From JBEKTY01 sp049515555 (GTDB lineage: Bacteria > Planctomycetota > Planctomycetia > Pirellulales > Thermoguttaceae), in the NCBI GenBank assembly GCA_049515555.1, contig JBEKTY010000116.1, positions 1 to 25,858 on the forward strand: DNA of 25,858 bases. The letters run 5' to 3'. The position numbers and the translations under genes are program-made. Under the pieces are notes generated by a model, which was not told where the DNA came from, did no database searches, and saw only the letters and a list, made by a program, of their open reading frames with translations. Shown here piece after piece: positions 1 to 6,945 of the stretch. Within the stretch, counting starts at the first letter, position 1, and each line of letters begins with the position of its first letter.

Positions 1-2
1 GC

Positions 3-63
3 GTGCCACTGCTGGCTTGTCCAGCAGTGTGAGAAGCACTGCTGGACAAGCCAGCAGTGGCAC
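3..63. repeat. Perfect 27-bp inverted repeat (hairpin) upstream of ribBA
   Basis: Bases 3-29 are the exact reverse complement of bases 37-63, with a 7-base loop (30-36). The arm contains the palindromic core CTGCTGG...CCAGCAG. It is followed by a run of C rather than T, so it is not a classical intrinsic terminator. It could be a dispersed palindromic (REP-like) element or the 3' end signal of a gene lying before the window. The inverted repeat is certain; the role is not. Confidence 0.85.
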
Positions 64-86
64 CCCCCCCATACTGGCCAGGGACC

Positions 87-115
87 CTGGCACACCAGCG
101 CAGACTGCTTATAAT
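87..115 (+). promoter_or_regulatory. Predicted sigma70-type promoter for ribBA
   Basis: A perfect -10 hexamer TATAAT sits at 110-115. The -35 candidate CTGGCA (87-92; 4 of 6 match TTGACA) lies exactly 17 bases upstream. Transcription would begin about 25 bases before the ribBA ATG. The leader is too short for an FMN riboswitch, and none is seen. A purine-rich AGGGG at 134-138 lies 9 bases before the ATG and may act as the ribosome binding site. Confidence 0.6.
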
Positions 116-147
116 AACTCCTAGGGGGTTTCCAGGGGTCCTACGCC

Positions 148-1350
148 ATGTCGCATCGCCTATCGAGTATCGACGCCGCGCTGGAGGCCATCGGCCGGGG
201 CGAGGTGGTCATCGTCATGGACGCCGAGGAGCGTGAGAACGAAGGCGATTTCGTGTGCGCCGCCGAGAAAGTCACCCCGGCGATCGTGAATTTCATTCTG
301 AACGGACGGGGGCAGCTCTGCATGCCCGTCCTGCCCGACGTCTGCCAGCGGCTCGACCTGCCGCTGATGGTGGATACCAATACTGCTCCCTTGGGCACGA
401 ATTTCACGATCCCCATCGATCACCGCAGTTGCCGCACGGGCATAACGGCCCCGGAGCGGGCGGCCACGGTCCTGGCCATCGTCGATCCGTCGAGCAAGCC
501 CGCCGACTTCGTGCGCCCCGGGCACATGTTTCCCCTAATTTCCAAGGAGGGCGGGGTGCTGCGGCGGGCCGGGCATACCGAGGCCGTGGTCGATCTGGTC
601 CGCCTGGCCGGCCTGCACCCGGCGGGCGTCCTGTGCGAGATCCTCAACGCCGACGGCGACCGCGCCTCCCGCGAGCAGCTCTACGACCTGGCCGAACAAC
701 ATCGCCTGAAGATCATCACCATCGAGCAGTTGATCCGCTATCGCCGCCGCAGCGAGAAGCTGGTCTACCGCCTGACCGAGGCCGACATGCCCAGCAGCTT
801 CGGCGTCGGGCGGATCGTGGCCTACGGCGTCCGCTACGAAGAGCAGCAGCCGATTGCCATCGTGCTGGGCGATCTGAGCCGGTCGGCGGCCCCCCTGGTC
901 CGGCTGCACTCTTCCTGTTTCACCGGCGACCTGCTGGCCTCGCTCCGCTGCGACTGCGGCGATCAACTGCAAATCGCCCTGGAGATGATCGGCCGCGAGG
1001 GGGGCGGCGTCCTGGTCTATCTGCCCCAGGAAGGCCGCGGCATCGGCCTGGTCGAGAAGATCAAGGCCTACGCCCTCCAGGACCAGGGCCTGGACACCGT
1101 CGAGGCCAACCTCGCCCTGGGCCATCAGGTGGATAGCCGCGACTATGGCGTGGGCATCCAAATCCTCAAGGACCTGGGCCTGTCGAAGATCCGCCTGCTG
1201 ACGAACAATCCCAAGAAGACCGACGCCTTCATCTACGGCGGCTTCGACCTGGAAGTGCTAGACCAGGTGCCGATCGTGGCCCCCGTCCACGAGCACAACG
1301 CCCGCTATATCGCCACCAAGCGCGACAAGCTGGGCCACAAGCTGCCGTAG
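148..1350 (+). CDS. ribBA: Bifunctional 3,4-dihydroxy-2-butanone-4-phosphate synthase / GTP cyclohydrolase II
   Basis: Cytosolic enzyme supplying both precursors of riboflavin: it makes 3,4-dihydroxy-2-butanone 4-phosphate from ribulose 5-phosphate and opens GTP to the pyrimidine precursor. Residues 1-200 are the RibB domain, with the acidic loop DAEERENEGD (25-34) and RAGHTE (140-145). Residues about 205-400 are the RibA domain, with the zinc cysteines C257, C268 and C270 in CFTGD...RCDCG, QEGRGIGL (294-301) and NNPKK (353-357). The 400-residue length is normal for the fusion. RibA usually has HSEC before the zinc site; here it is HSSC (254-257), a small deviation. The ATG start is supported by the promoter and a GGGG-type ribosome binding site. 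It heads a + strand run with PilZ, obg and coaX. Confidence 0.97.
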   Translation: MSHRLSSIDAALEAIGRGEVVIVMDAEERENEGDFVCAAEKVTPAIVNFILNGRGQLCMPVLPDVCQRLDLPLMVDTNTAPLGTNFTIPIDHRSCRTGITAPERAATVLAIVDPSSKPADFVRPGHMFPLISKEGGVLRRAGHTEAVVDLVRLAGLHPAGVLCEILNADGDRASREQLYDLAEQHRLKIITIEQLIRYRRRSEKLVYRLTEADMPSSFGVGRIVAYGVRYEEQQPIAIVLGDLSRSAAPLVRLHSSCFTGDLLASLRCDCGDQLQIALEMIGREGGGVLVYLPQEGRGIGLVEKIKAYALQDQGLDTVEANLALGHQVDSRDYGVGIQILKDLGLSKIRLLTNNPKKTDAFIYGGFDLEVLDQVPIVAPVHEHNARYIATKRDKLGHKLP

Positions 1351-1427
1351 CCCCGCGGCTGCCGTCGGCGTTTGACGGCCCGCCAGGCGTGACCTATGCT
1401 TTTGTTGGGGCCCTTGTCTGCGGCCCT

Positions 1428-1453
1428 TGTCCAACTCATCTGTCCAACTCATC
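1428..1453 (+). repeat. 13-base direct repeat, two copies
   Basis: TGTCCAACTCATC occurs twice head to tail (1428-1440 and 1441-1453). It lies just before the preferred start of the PilZ-like gene, which argues that this stretch is leader and not coding sequence. Confidence 0.8.
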
Positions 1454-1460
1454 ATTGACG

Positions 1461-1898
1461 ATGTTGTCGCTGGCGAGTCATGCCCGGCTCGAGTTGCTTC
1501 CCGATCATGGCGCCGAGATCGATCAGGTGCGGGCGCAACTCTGGGGGCTGTTGAGCACCTTGTATTCGCCCAGCGGCGCACCGGAGCGTCGGGGTGAGAG
1601 CCGCTACCCGTTTCCGTACCTGTTCCATCTGCATCCGGTGGGCGACGACGGCCTGACGCCCTGCGGCCCGGGCGTCGTGGTGGCCGGGAAGCACATTTCC
1701 GCACGCGGCCTGGACTTCTACCATCCCCACCGGCTGCCCTACCGCCGCATGATCGCCTCGCTGGAAAGCGGCAGCGGGCAGTGGTTCGGATTCCTCATCG
1801 ACGTGAGCTGGTGCCGCTTTACTCGACATGGTTGGTACGAGAGCGGCGGCCGGTTCCTGCAGTGTGCCCCTTCGCCGCTGGAAGCCGCGAACGTGTAG
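1461..1898 (+). CDS. PilZ-like domain protein
   Basis: A protein of 145 residues. Two hallmarks of PilZ cyclic-di-GMP-binding domains can be seen: an Arg-rich ERRGESR (42-48, the RRxxxR element) and, about 30 residues later, HISARGLDF (78-86), which fits the (D/N)xSxxG element with His in place of the usual Asp/Asn. The rest is predicted beta-rich with an N-terminal helix (about 18-36). A GTG at 1389 would add 24 residues, but they run through a 13-base direct repeat and look non-coding, so the ATG at 1461 is preferred. No Shine-Dalgarno is visible for either. Position between ribBA and obg suggests co-transcription. Binding of c-di-GMP is inferred from the motifs, and the weak second motif leaves room for a non-binding PilZ. 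Confidence 0.7.
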   Translation: MLSLASHARLELLPDHGAEIDQVRAQLWGLLSTLYSPSGAPERRGESRYPFPYLFHLHPVGDDGLTPCGPGVVVAGKHISARGLDFYHPHRLPYRRMIASLESGSGQWFGFLIDVSWCRFTRHGWYESGGRFLQCAPSPLEAANV

Positions 1899-2026
1899 GA
1901 TCGAGGACGACCGCCGCCGGCCTTGGAAGCGGTATGCCCGCCGCCGTGCTTCCCCGCGCCGGCCCGCCGGGATACACTGGTTCTGGTTGTCTCGTGCTTA
2001 CTTTGTTTCTGTTGCGGAAAAGCATC

Positions 2027-2058
2027 GTAGGGTGGGTCGAGCGCAGAAAAGCCCCACC
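2027..2058. repeat. Imperfect palindromic repeat upstream of obg
   Basis: GGTGGG (2031-2036) pairs with CCCACC (2053-2058) around GTAGGGTGGGTCGAGCGCAG (2027-2046). This text resembles a dispersed intergenic repeat seen in many bacterial genomes (recollection, not searched). It lies about 40 bases before the obg ATG. Confidence 0.4.
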
Positions 2059-2096
2059 AAAATCCGCTTCGGCCGGCCGGGGGTGTGCAACAGGGC

Positions 2097-3095
2097 ATGT
2101 TTATCGACGAAGTGGTGGTCCGATTCGAGGCCGGCAAGGGGGGCGACGGATGCGTCAGCTTCCGCCGCGAGAAGTACATCCCGCTGGGCGGGCCCGATGG
2201 CGGCGACGGCGGCGACGGCGGCAGCGTCATTCTCGTCGCTCAGGCCGGCGTCGATAGCCTGGACGCCCTGGCCCATCGCAAGGCCTGGAAGGCCCTGCCC
2301 GGAAAGGCCGGCAGCGGGGCCAATTGCCACGGGGCCTCGGCCGACGACCTGCTCCTGCCCGTCCCGCCGGGCACCGTGGCCATCGATGCCGAGCGGGGCC
2401 ACGTGCTAAAGGACCTGGCCCAAGCGGGCGACGAGTTCGTCGTGGCCCAAGGCGGCAAAGGCGGCAAGGGCAACGTCCGCTTCAAGTCCTCGACCAACCG
2501 CGCCCCGCGGCAATCGACCCCCGGCGAGCCGGGCGAGGTCCGCACCGTCCGGCTCGAACTGAAGCTGATCGCCGACGTGGGCCTGGTCGGGCTGCCCAAC
2601 GCCGGCAAGAGCACGCTGCTGAGCCGCCTGTCGCGTGCCCGGCCGGCCGTGGCGCCTTATCCCTTCACCACCCGCCATCCACACTTGGGCCAGGTGCGGA
2701 TCGACGGCGAGCGATCGTTCGTGATGGCCGACATTCCGGGCCTGATCGAAGGGGCGCATGCCGGGGCCGGCCTGGGGCACGAGTTCCTCCGCCACGTCGA
2801 GCGGACCGGTATCCTCGTACACCTGGTCGAATCGCAGCCGACCGCGGCCAGCCCCCTGGAAAACTACCGCACCATCCGCGCCGAGCTGGAGCAATACAGC
2901 GCCGAGCTGGCCGGGCGGCAGGAGATCGTCGTCGTGACCAAGGCCGATCTGCCGGGCGCGGAAGAGGTCTGCCGCACGCTGGCCGAGGCTCTGGGCATCC
3001 AGGTGCTGCTCATCTCGGCCGTTACCGGACAAGGCCTGAACCTGCTGGTCGCCCGCATCGCCCAGGCCCTCCAGAAACCGGCGGAACCATGGTGA
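2097..3095 (+). CDS. obg: Obg/CgtA family GTPase
   Basis: Essential GTPase of 50S ribosomal subunit assembly and stress control. Residues 1-158 are the Gly-rich Obg fold (GGPDGGDGGDGG at 31-42, KGGKGN at 121-126). Residues 159-332 are the G domain: P-loop GLPNAGKST (165-173), switch I YPFTTRHPHLG (188-198), DIPG (212-215), TKAD (281-284) and SA (307-308). The 332-residue length lacks the variable C-terminal OCT extension, as in many phyla. The in-frame GTG at 2085 would add MQQG. The ATG at 2097 is chosen because family members begin MF(I/V)DEV. Its stop TGA overlaps the coaX start by 7 bases, so the two are translationally coupled. Confidence 0.96.
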   Translation: MFIDEVVVRFEAGKGGDGCVSFRREKYIPLGGPDGGDGGDGGSVILVAQAGVDSLDALAHRKAWKALPGKAGSGANCHGASADDLLLPVPPGTVAIDAERGHVLKDLAQAGDEFVVAQGGKGGKGNVRFKSSTNRAPRQSTPGEPGEVRTVRLELKLIADVGLVGLPNAGKSTLLSRLSRARPAVAPYPFTTRHPHLGQVRIDGERSFVMADIPGLIEGAHAGAGLGHEFLRHVERTGILVHLVESQPTAASPLENYRTIRAELEQYSAELAGRQEIVVVTKADLPGAEEVCRTLAEALGIQVLLISAVTGQGLNLLVARIAQALQKPAEPW

Positions 3096-3916
3096 ACGGC
3101 GGCGCCAACCTCGAGCAGCCTTGCCCGCTGATCGCCGTCGACGTGGGCAACGCCCGCATTAAGCTGGGCCTGTTCCGCCGCCCCGCAGGGCCCGCACTGC
3201 CCGTGCCCGAGAACGCCCTGCAATTGACCGCCCGGGCTGATTTCGAGCGGCTTGCCGCATGGCTGGCCGAAATCGATGGGCTATCGCCGCCCGCCGGCCC
3301 GGCGCCGCCTGACAACCCGCTGGCCTGGTACATCGGCAGCGTGAACCGGCCGGCGGCCGCCCGGCTGATCGATTGGCTGCGGGATCATCGGCCGGCCGAC
3401 CGCGTGTCAATGCTGGCCGCCGACGACCTGCCGCTGGTAGTGCGCCTGGCGCGGCCCGACATGGTGGGCGTAGACCGGCTGCTGGACGCCGTGGCCGCCA
3501 ACCGGCTCCGCACGCCCCAGCGGCCGGCCGTGGTCGTCGACGTCGGCTCGGCCATCACGGTCGATCTCGTCTCGGCCGACGGGGCCTTCCTGGGCGGGGC
3601 CATCCTGCCGGGCATTGCCATGTCGGCCCGGGCCCTGAACGAGTTCACCGATCTGCTGCCGCGGATCGACATGTCCGAGCTGGCCCTGCCGCCGCCCGCC
3701 GTCGGCACGGCAACGGAGGCCGCCATACGTGCCGGGCTGTTCTGGGGCGCCGTCGGCGCAGTGCGGCAGTTGGTCCACCAAATGGCCGGCCCCGGCCAGG
3801 CCGACGTGTTTCTGACCGGTGGCGCCTCGCCGGCCGTCGCCGCCCTGGTGTACCCCGCGGCCACGCTCGTGCCCCACCTCACCCTGGCCGGCATCGCCCT
3901 GACCGCCGACCGCTGA
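3089..3916 (+). CDS. coaX: Type III pantothenate kinase
   Basis: Catalyses the first step of coenzyme A synthesis, ATP-dependent phosphorylation of pantothenate. It belongs to the ASKHA fold. The 275-residue protein shows the phosphate-1 motif DVGNARIKLG (18-27), GVDR (127-130, with the catalytic Asp), VDVGSAITVD (150-159; the family usually has GTA(I/L)T, so the Thr is Ser here) and the adenosine-site GG near 244-245. The ATG overlaps the obg stop by 7 bases (ATGGTGA). An enzyme of this type would not be feedback-inhibited by CoA, in contrast to the type I enzyme (family knowledge). Confidence 0.94.
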   Translation: MVNGGANLEQPCPLIAVDVGNARIKLGLFRRPAGPALPVPENALQLTARADFERLAAWLAEIDGLSPPAGPAPPDNPLAWYIGSVNRPAAARLIDWLRDHRPADRVSMLAADDLPLVVRLARPDMVGVDRLLDAVAANRLRTPQRPAVVVDVGSAITVDLVSADGAFLGGAILPGIAMSARALNEFTDLLPRIDMSELALPPPAVGTATEAAIRAGLFWGAVGAVRQLVHQMAGPGQADVFLTGGASPAVAALVYPAATLVPHLTLAGIALTADR

Positions 3917-3922
3917 CATTCA

Positions 3923-3960
3923 GGGATTTAGGGATTTGGGGATTTAGGGATTTAGGGATT
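3923..3960 (+). repeat. 8-base tandem repeat GGGATTTA, 4.75 copies
   Basis: Units at 3923-3930, 3931-3938 (last base G), 3939-3946, 3947-3954 and a partial unit at 3955-3960. It lies directly after the coaX stop. The rest of the 206-base spacer before the next gene shows only short direct words such as CTGACC. No promoter is recognised. Confidence 0.9.
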
Positions 3961-4122
3961 CTACTGATGACTGACCACTGCGAGCTCATGAATCCACTGG
4001 CTGGCAAAGGCTCGCATCCGCCACAAGACGCGGTGCGCCGCTTGCGGTTTCGCAACGACATTTTTTGGTCAACTCGCGTTACCCTTGGTTGCTTCACAAG
4101 CTCTGACCGCTGACCGCCCATT

Positions 4123-5235
4123 ATGAAAATCGCCGTCTTCACCGGTTTGCGAAACGTGGCCGTCGTCGAGGCCCCCGAGCCGGAAATCCGCCAGCCGGGC
4201 GAGGTGCTGCTGCGGATCGATCGCGTCGGCATCTGCGGCTCCGACGTGCATTACTACACCCAAGGTCGGATCGGCAGCCAGGTGCTCCAGTATCCGGCCA
4301 CGCTCGGCCACGAGTGCTCCGGCACGGTGCTGGGGGTCGGTTCCGGGGTCACTGGATTGGCCCCGGGCGACCGTGTGGCCGTCGACCCGGCGCTGGTTTG
4401 TGGAAGCTGCGACCAGTGCCGCCTGGGGCGGCCGAACACCTGCCGGGCGTTGCGATTCATGGGCTGTCCGGGCGAGGCGGCCGGCGCCGCCGCCCAGCAG
4501 TGTGTCCTGCCCGCTGATAACTGTCTGCCCATCCCCGCCTCGATGTCGCTGGACCAGGCGGCGCTGGTCGAGCCGCTGTCGGTGGCGCTTTACGCCGTGC
4601 GGCTGGCCGGAATTGCCAGCCATGCCCAGGAGCCGGTTCCGGCCGGCGCGAGTTCCCTTTTCACGCCGCGAGAATCGGAGCCGCCTGCCAGCCCCAAGGT
4701 GGCCGTGCTGGGCGTTGGGCCCATCGGCCTGGGCGTGCTGCTGTGCCTGAAGGCCGCCGGGCCGTGCGTCGCCTACGCCACCGATCTGCTGCCCGAGCGG
4801 CTGGCGGCGGCCCGACACTGCGGCGCCGACGCGGCCTTCGATGCCCGGCAGGACGTCGTGGCCGAGTTGGCCCGGCGGGAGCCGCAAGGCCTGGACTGCG
4901 TTTTCGAGTGCTCCGGCGACCCGGCCTGCCTCGACCAGGGGCAACGGCTTCTGGCCCCCGGCGGCAAGCTGCTGATGATCGGCATTCCGCCGGATGAGCA
5001 GGTGCTCTTCGATCCGCATCGTGCCCGGCGGGCAGAACTGACGCTGCAAGCCGTCCGCCGGCAAAGAGATTGCGTGGTCCCCACGATCCGCATGATCGCC
5101 CAGGCGCGGCTCGATCCCGCGCCCCTCGTGACCCATCGCTTTCGGCTGGACGAGATCCGCGCGGCCCTGGAACTGGCGGCCGCCTACCGCGACGGCGTAA
5201 TCAAGGCCATGCTCGACCTGACCGGCGCGTGGTAG
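4123..5235 (+). CDS. Zinc-dependent medium-chain alcohol/polyol dehydrogenase
   Basis: NAD(P)-dependent oxidoreductase of the sorbitol/threonine dehydrogenase branch of the MDR superfamily; the substrate cannot be fixed from sequence. Catalytic zinc ligands are C38 (GICGSD), H63-E64 (LGHE) and probably E150 (ALVEPL). The structural zinc site has four cysteines, C93, C96, C99 and C107. The Rossmann motif GVGPIG is at 197-202, and D221 after it suggests NAD rather than NADP. The 370-residue length is slightly long because about 20 extra residues (around 167-190, HAQEPVPAGASSLF onwards) lie just before the Rossmann strand, where relatives have a short KPGD-type turn. Start is the ATG at 4123; no clear ribosome binding site. 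Confidence 0.9.
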   Translation: MKIAVFTGLRNVAVVEAPEPEIRQPGEVLLRIDRVGICGSDVHYYTQGRIGSQVLQYPATLGHECSGTVLGVGSGVTGLAPGDRVAVDPALVCGSCDQCRLGRPNTCRALRFMGCPGEAAGAAAQQCVLPADNCLPIPASMSLDQAALVEPLSVALYAVRLAGIASHAQEPVPAGASSLFTPRESEPPASPKVAVLGVGPIGLGVLLCLKAAGPCVAYATDLLPERLAAARHCGADAAFDARQDVVAELARREPQGLDCVFECSGDPACLDQGQRLLAPGGKLLMIGIPPDEQVLFDPHRARRAELTLQAVRRQRDCVVPTIRMIAQARLDPAPLVTHRFRLDEIRAALELAAAYRDGVIKAMLDLTGAW

Positions 5236-5316
5236 CCGGCCAAGAGTACCCACCCTCGCCCGGCGCCGACCCCACCGAGTTCATCGGCCTGTTGATTTAG
5301 CGGATAGACAAGGAAA

Positions 5317-5346
5317 GTAGCACGCCACACTTCGTGTGCCTGCTAC
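5317..5346. repeat. Palindromic repeat between the dehydrogenase and phosphatase genes
   Basis: GTAGCAcGCcACAC, a TTC loop, then GTGTGCcTGCTAC form a hairpin with one mismatch and one bulge. It could be a dispersed REP-like element or a weak terminator; no T-run follows. The rest of the 255-base spacer up to 5490 holds no recognised signal. Confidence 0.55.
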
Positions 5347-5490
5347 CTTGACGCGACCCGTGAACAGTTACCTTTGGCGACAGAATTGTCTGGCGATGGC
5401 TATTTCCTACGGGGGAGAGAGGGTAGAATAGGTGTTTACTACCGGCACCCCCCTTTGGTGCAGACAATTCACGCTAGGTCTTGGCCGACC

Positions 5491-6759
5491 ATGGACCCTC
5501 AGCCGGCAAACTGGAAAGGCCGCTTGGACTACGCACTATTGAGCGACATCGGCCTGCGCCGCACGAACAACCAGGACTCGCTAATGGCCATGATCGCCGG
5601 CAGCCCGGCCGTCTGGCAGCAGCGGGGCGACCTGCTGATGGTGGCCGACGGCATGGGGGCCCATGCCGCCGGTGAGCTGGCCAGTAAGCTGGCCACCGAC
5701 ACGATCCCGCTGGTCTACTCGAAGCTCATGGATCGCTCGCCGCCGGAGGCCGCCCTGGCCGCCGTCGAGGAGGCCAACACCAGAATCCACGACCGCGGCC
5801 AGGCCAGCCTCGACTTCAAAGGCATGGGCACCACCTGCACCACGCTCCTGCTGCTGCCCCAAGGGGCCGTGCTGGCCCACGTCGGCGACAGCCGCGCCTA
5901 CCGCCTGCGGGCCAACCGCCTCGAACAACTGACCTTCGACCACAGCCTGGTGTGGGAGATGCGGGCCGCGGGCCGCATCCAGGGCCCCGTGCCCGATTAT
6001 ATCCCCAAGAACGTCATTACCCGCTCGCTGGGCCCCAACCCCGCGGTCCAGGTCGATCTGGAAGGCCCCTACCGCATCGCCCCCGGCGACGTGTTCCTGC
6101 TGTGCAGCGACGGCCTGTCCGGCCCGGTCAAGGACGACGAGCTAGGGATGATCCTCAACTGCCTGCCGCCGGCCGACGCCGCCCAGACCTTGATCGACCT
6201 GGCCAATCTGCGGGGCGGGCCGGACAATATCACCGTGATTGCGGCCCGGGCGGTCGGGCCGCTGTGGACGGCCGGCCCGGACCCCGACTCGCCCCGGCCG
6301 CAACGGCCCGCCCGGCCCGTCCCGCCCCTGGTCTGGATCATGACCGGCGTATCGGCCCTGGCCGGCCTCGGCCTGCTGGCCATGGGCCAGCCGCTGCCCG
6401 CCGTGGCCGCACTGTTGGCCACCGTCTTACTGGGCGGTGGGGCGCTCATCTATCGCCAGGGCGGCGGGGGGGACGGATTTCCCATCCGCGGCCGATTCGG
6501 CCGGGGCCCCTACTCGGCCACCGATTGCACGCCCAACCCCGACTTCGTCGCACGCCTGGCCGCCATCCTCGAAGACCTTCGCCAGGCGGCCAACCAGGAC
6601 GACCTGGGCATCGACTGGGCCCACTTCAACGCCCTGGCCGAGCACGCCGCCGCGGCCAGCCGATCCGGCGATTGCCCGCAAGCCGTCCGCGACTACTCCG
6701 TCGCCATCAGCTTCATGATGGCCGAGCTCAAGCGCCAAGGCAAAGGCAAAGCCCGCTGA
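5491..6759 (+). CDS. PP2C-family Ser/Thr protein phosphatase, membrane-anchored
   Basis: Metal-dependent phosphatase that would reverse Ser/Thr phosphorylation by Hanks-type kinases. PP2C motifs, numbered from the ATG at 5491: RRTNNQDS (23-30), VADGMG (51-56) plus G61, HVGDSRAYRL (130-139), CSDGLSG (205-211) and GGPDNITVI (242-250). A Pro-rich linker (about 262-280) leads to two hydrophobic segments (about 281-298 and 302-321), which should place the catalytic domain in the cytoplasm. A C-terminal segment of about 100 residues (322-422) matches no family I recognise. A TTG at 5374 would add 39 residues that read like non-coding sequence, so the ATG is preferred. Total 422 residues. Confidence 0.88.
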   Translation: MDPQPANWKGRLDYALLSDIGLRRTNNQDSLMAMIAGSPAVWQQRGDLLMVADGMGAHAAGELASKLATDTIPLVYSKLMDRSPPEAALAAVEEANTRIHDRGQASLDFKGMGTTCTTLLLLPQGAVLAHVGDSRAYRLRANRLEQLTFDHSLVWEMRAAGRIQGPVPDYIPKNVITRSLGPNPAVQVDLEGPYRIAPGDVFLLCSDGLSGPVKDDELGMILNCLPPADAAQTLIDLANLRGGPDNITVIAARAVGPLWTAGPDPDSPRPQRPARPVPPLVWIMTGVSALAGLGLLAMGQPLPAVAALLATVLLGGGALIYRQGGGGDGFPIRGRFGRGPYSATDCTPNPDFVARLAAILEDLRQAANQDDLGIDWAHFNALAEHAAAASRSGDCPQAVRDYSVAISFMMAELKRQGKGKAR

Positions 6760-6945
6760 ACGGGAAGGCGGAAAGGGGGAAGGGACTGGCGGCCGGCCGG
6801 CCCTACGCAGAAGGAGGGGACAGCAACCAAACCTGGAGAATTTGCCACGGACCAAAGAGGCGACAAGCGTCCTCGCCGATTACGGGGTTCCCCCGAGGAA
6901 GATGCACCCCGTCCCCTTTCGGCTCCTTGGCACCCTAAGACTCCA

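Noticed and set aside
116..147. FMN riboswitch before ribBA
   Set aside because: The leader after the predicted -10 box is only about 30 bases, far too short for the aptamer.
255..1136. Long open frames overlapping ribBA on both strands
   Set aside because: Arg/Pro/Gly-rich shadow translations of a GC-rich gene; ribBA carries all expected motifs.
2324..3088. A 530-codon frame that would extend coaX upstream into obg
   Set aside because: The extension is out-of-frame obg sequence, low in complexity; the CoaX fold begins at the ATG at 3089.
3923..3960. GGGATTTA array considered as a telomere-like or CRISPR-like structure
   Set aside because: Under 5 copies of an 8-base unit with no spacers; a simple tandem repeat.
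4069..5253. A 394-codon - strand frame opposite the dehydrogenase
   Set aside because: No domain is visible, and the + strand dehydrogenase has complete zinc and NAD sites.
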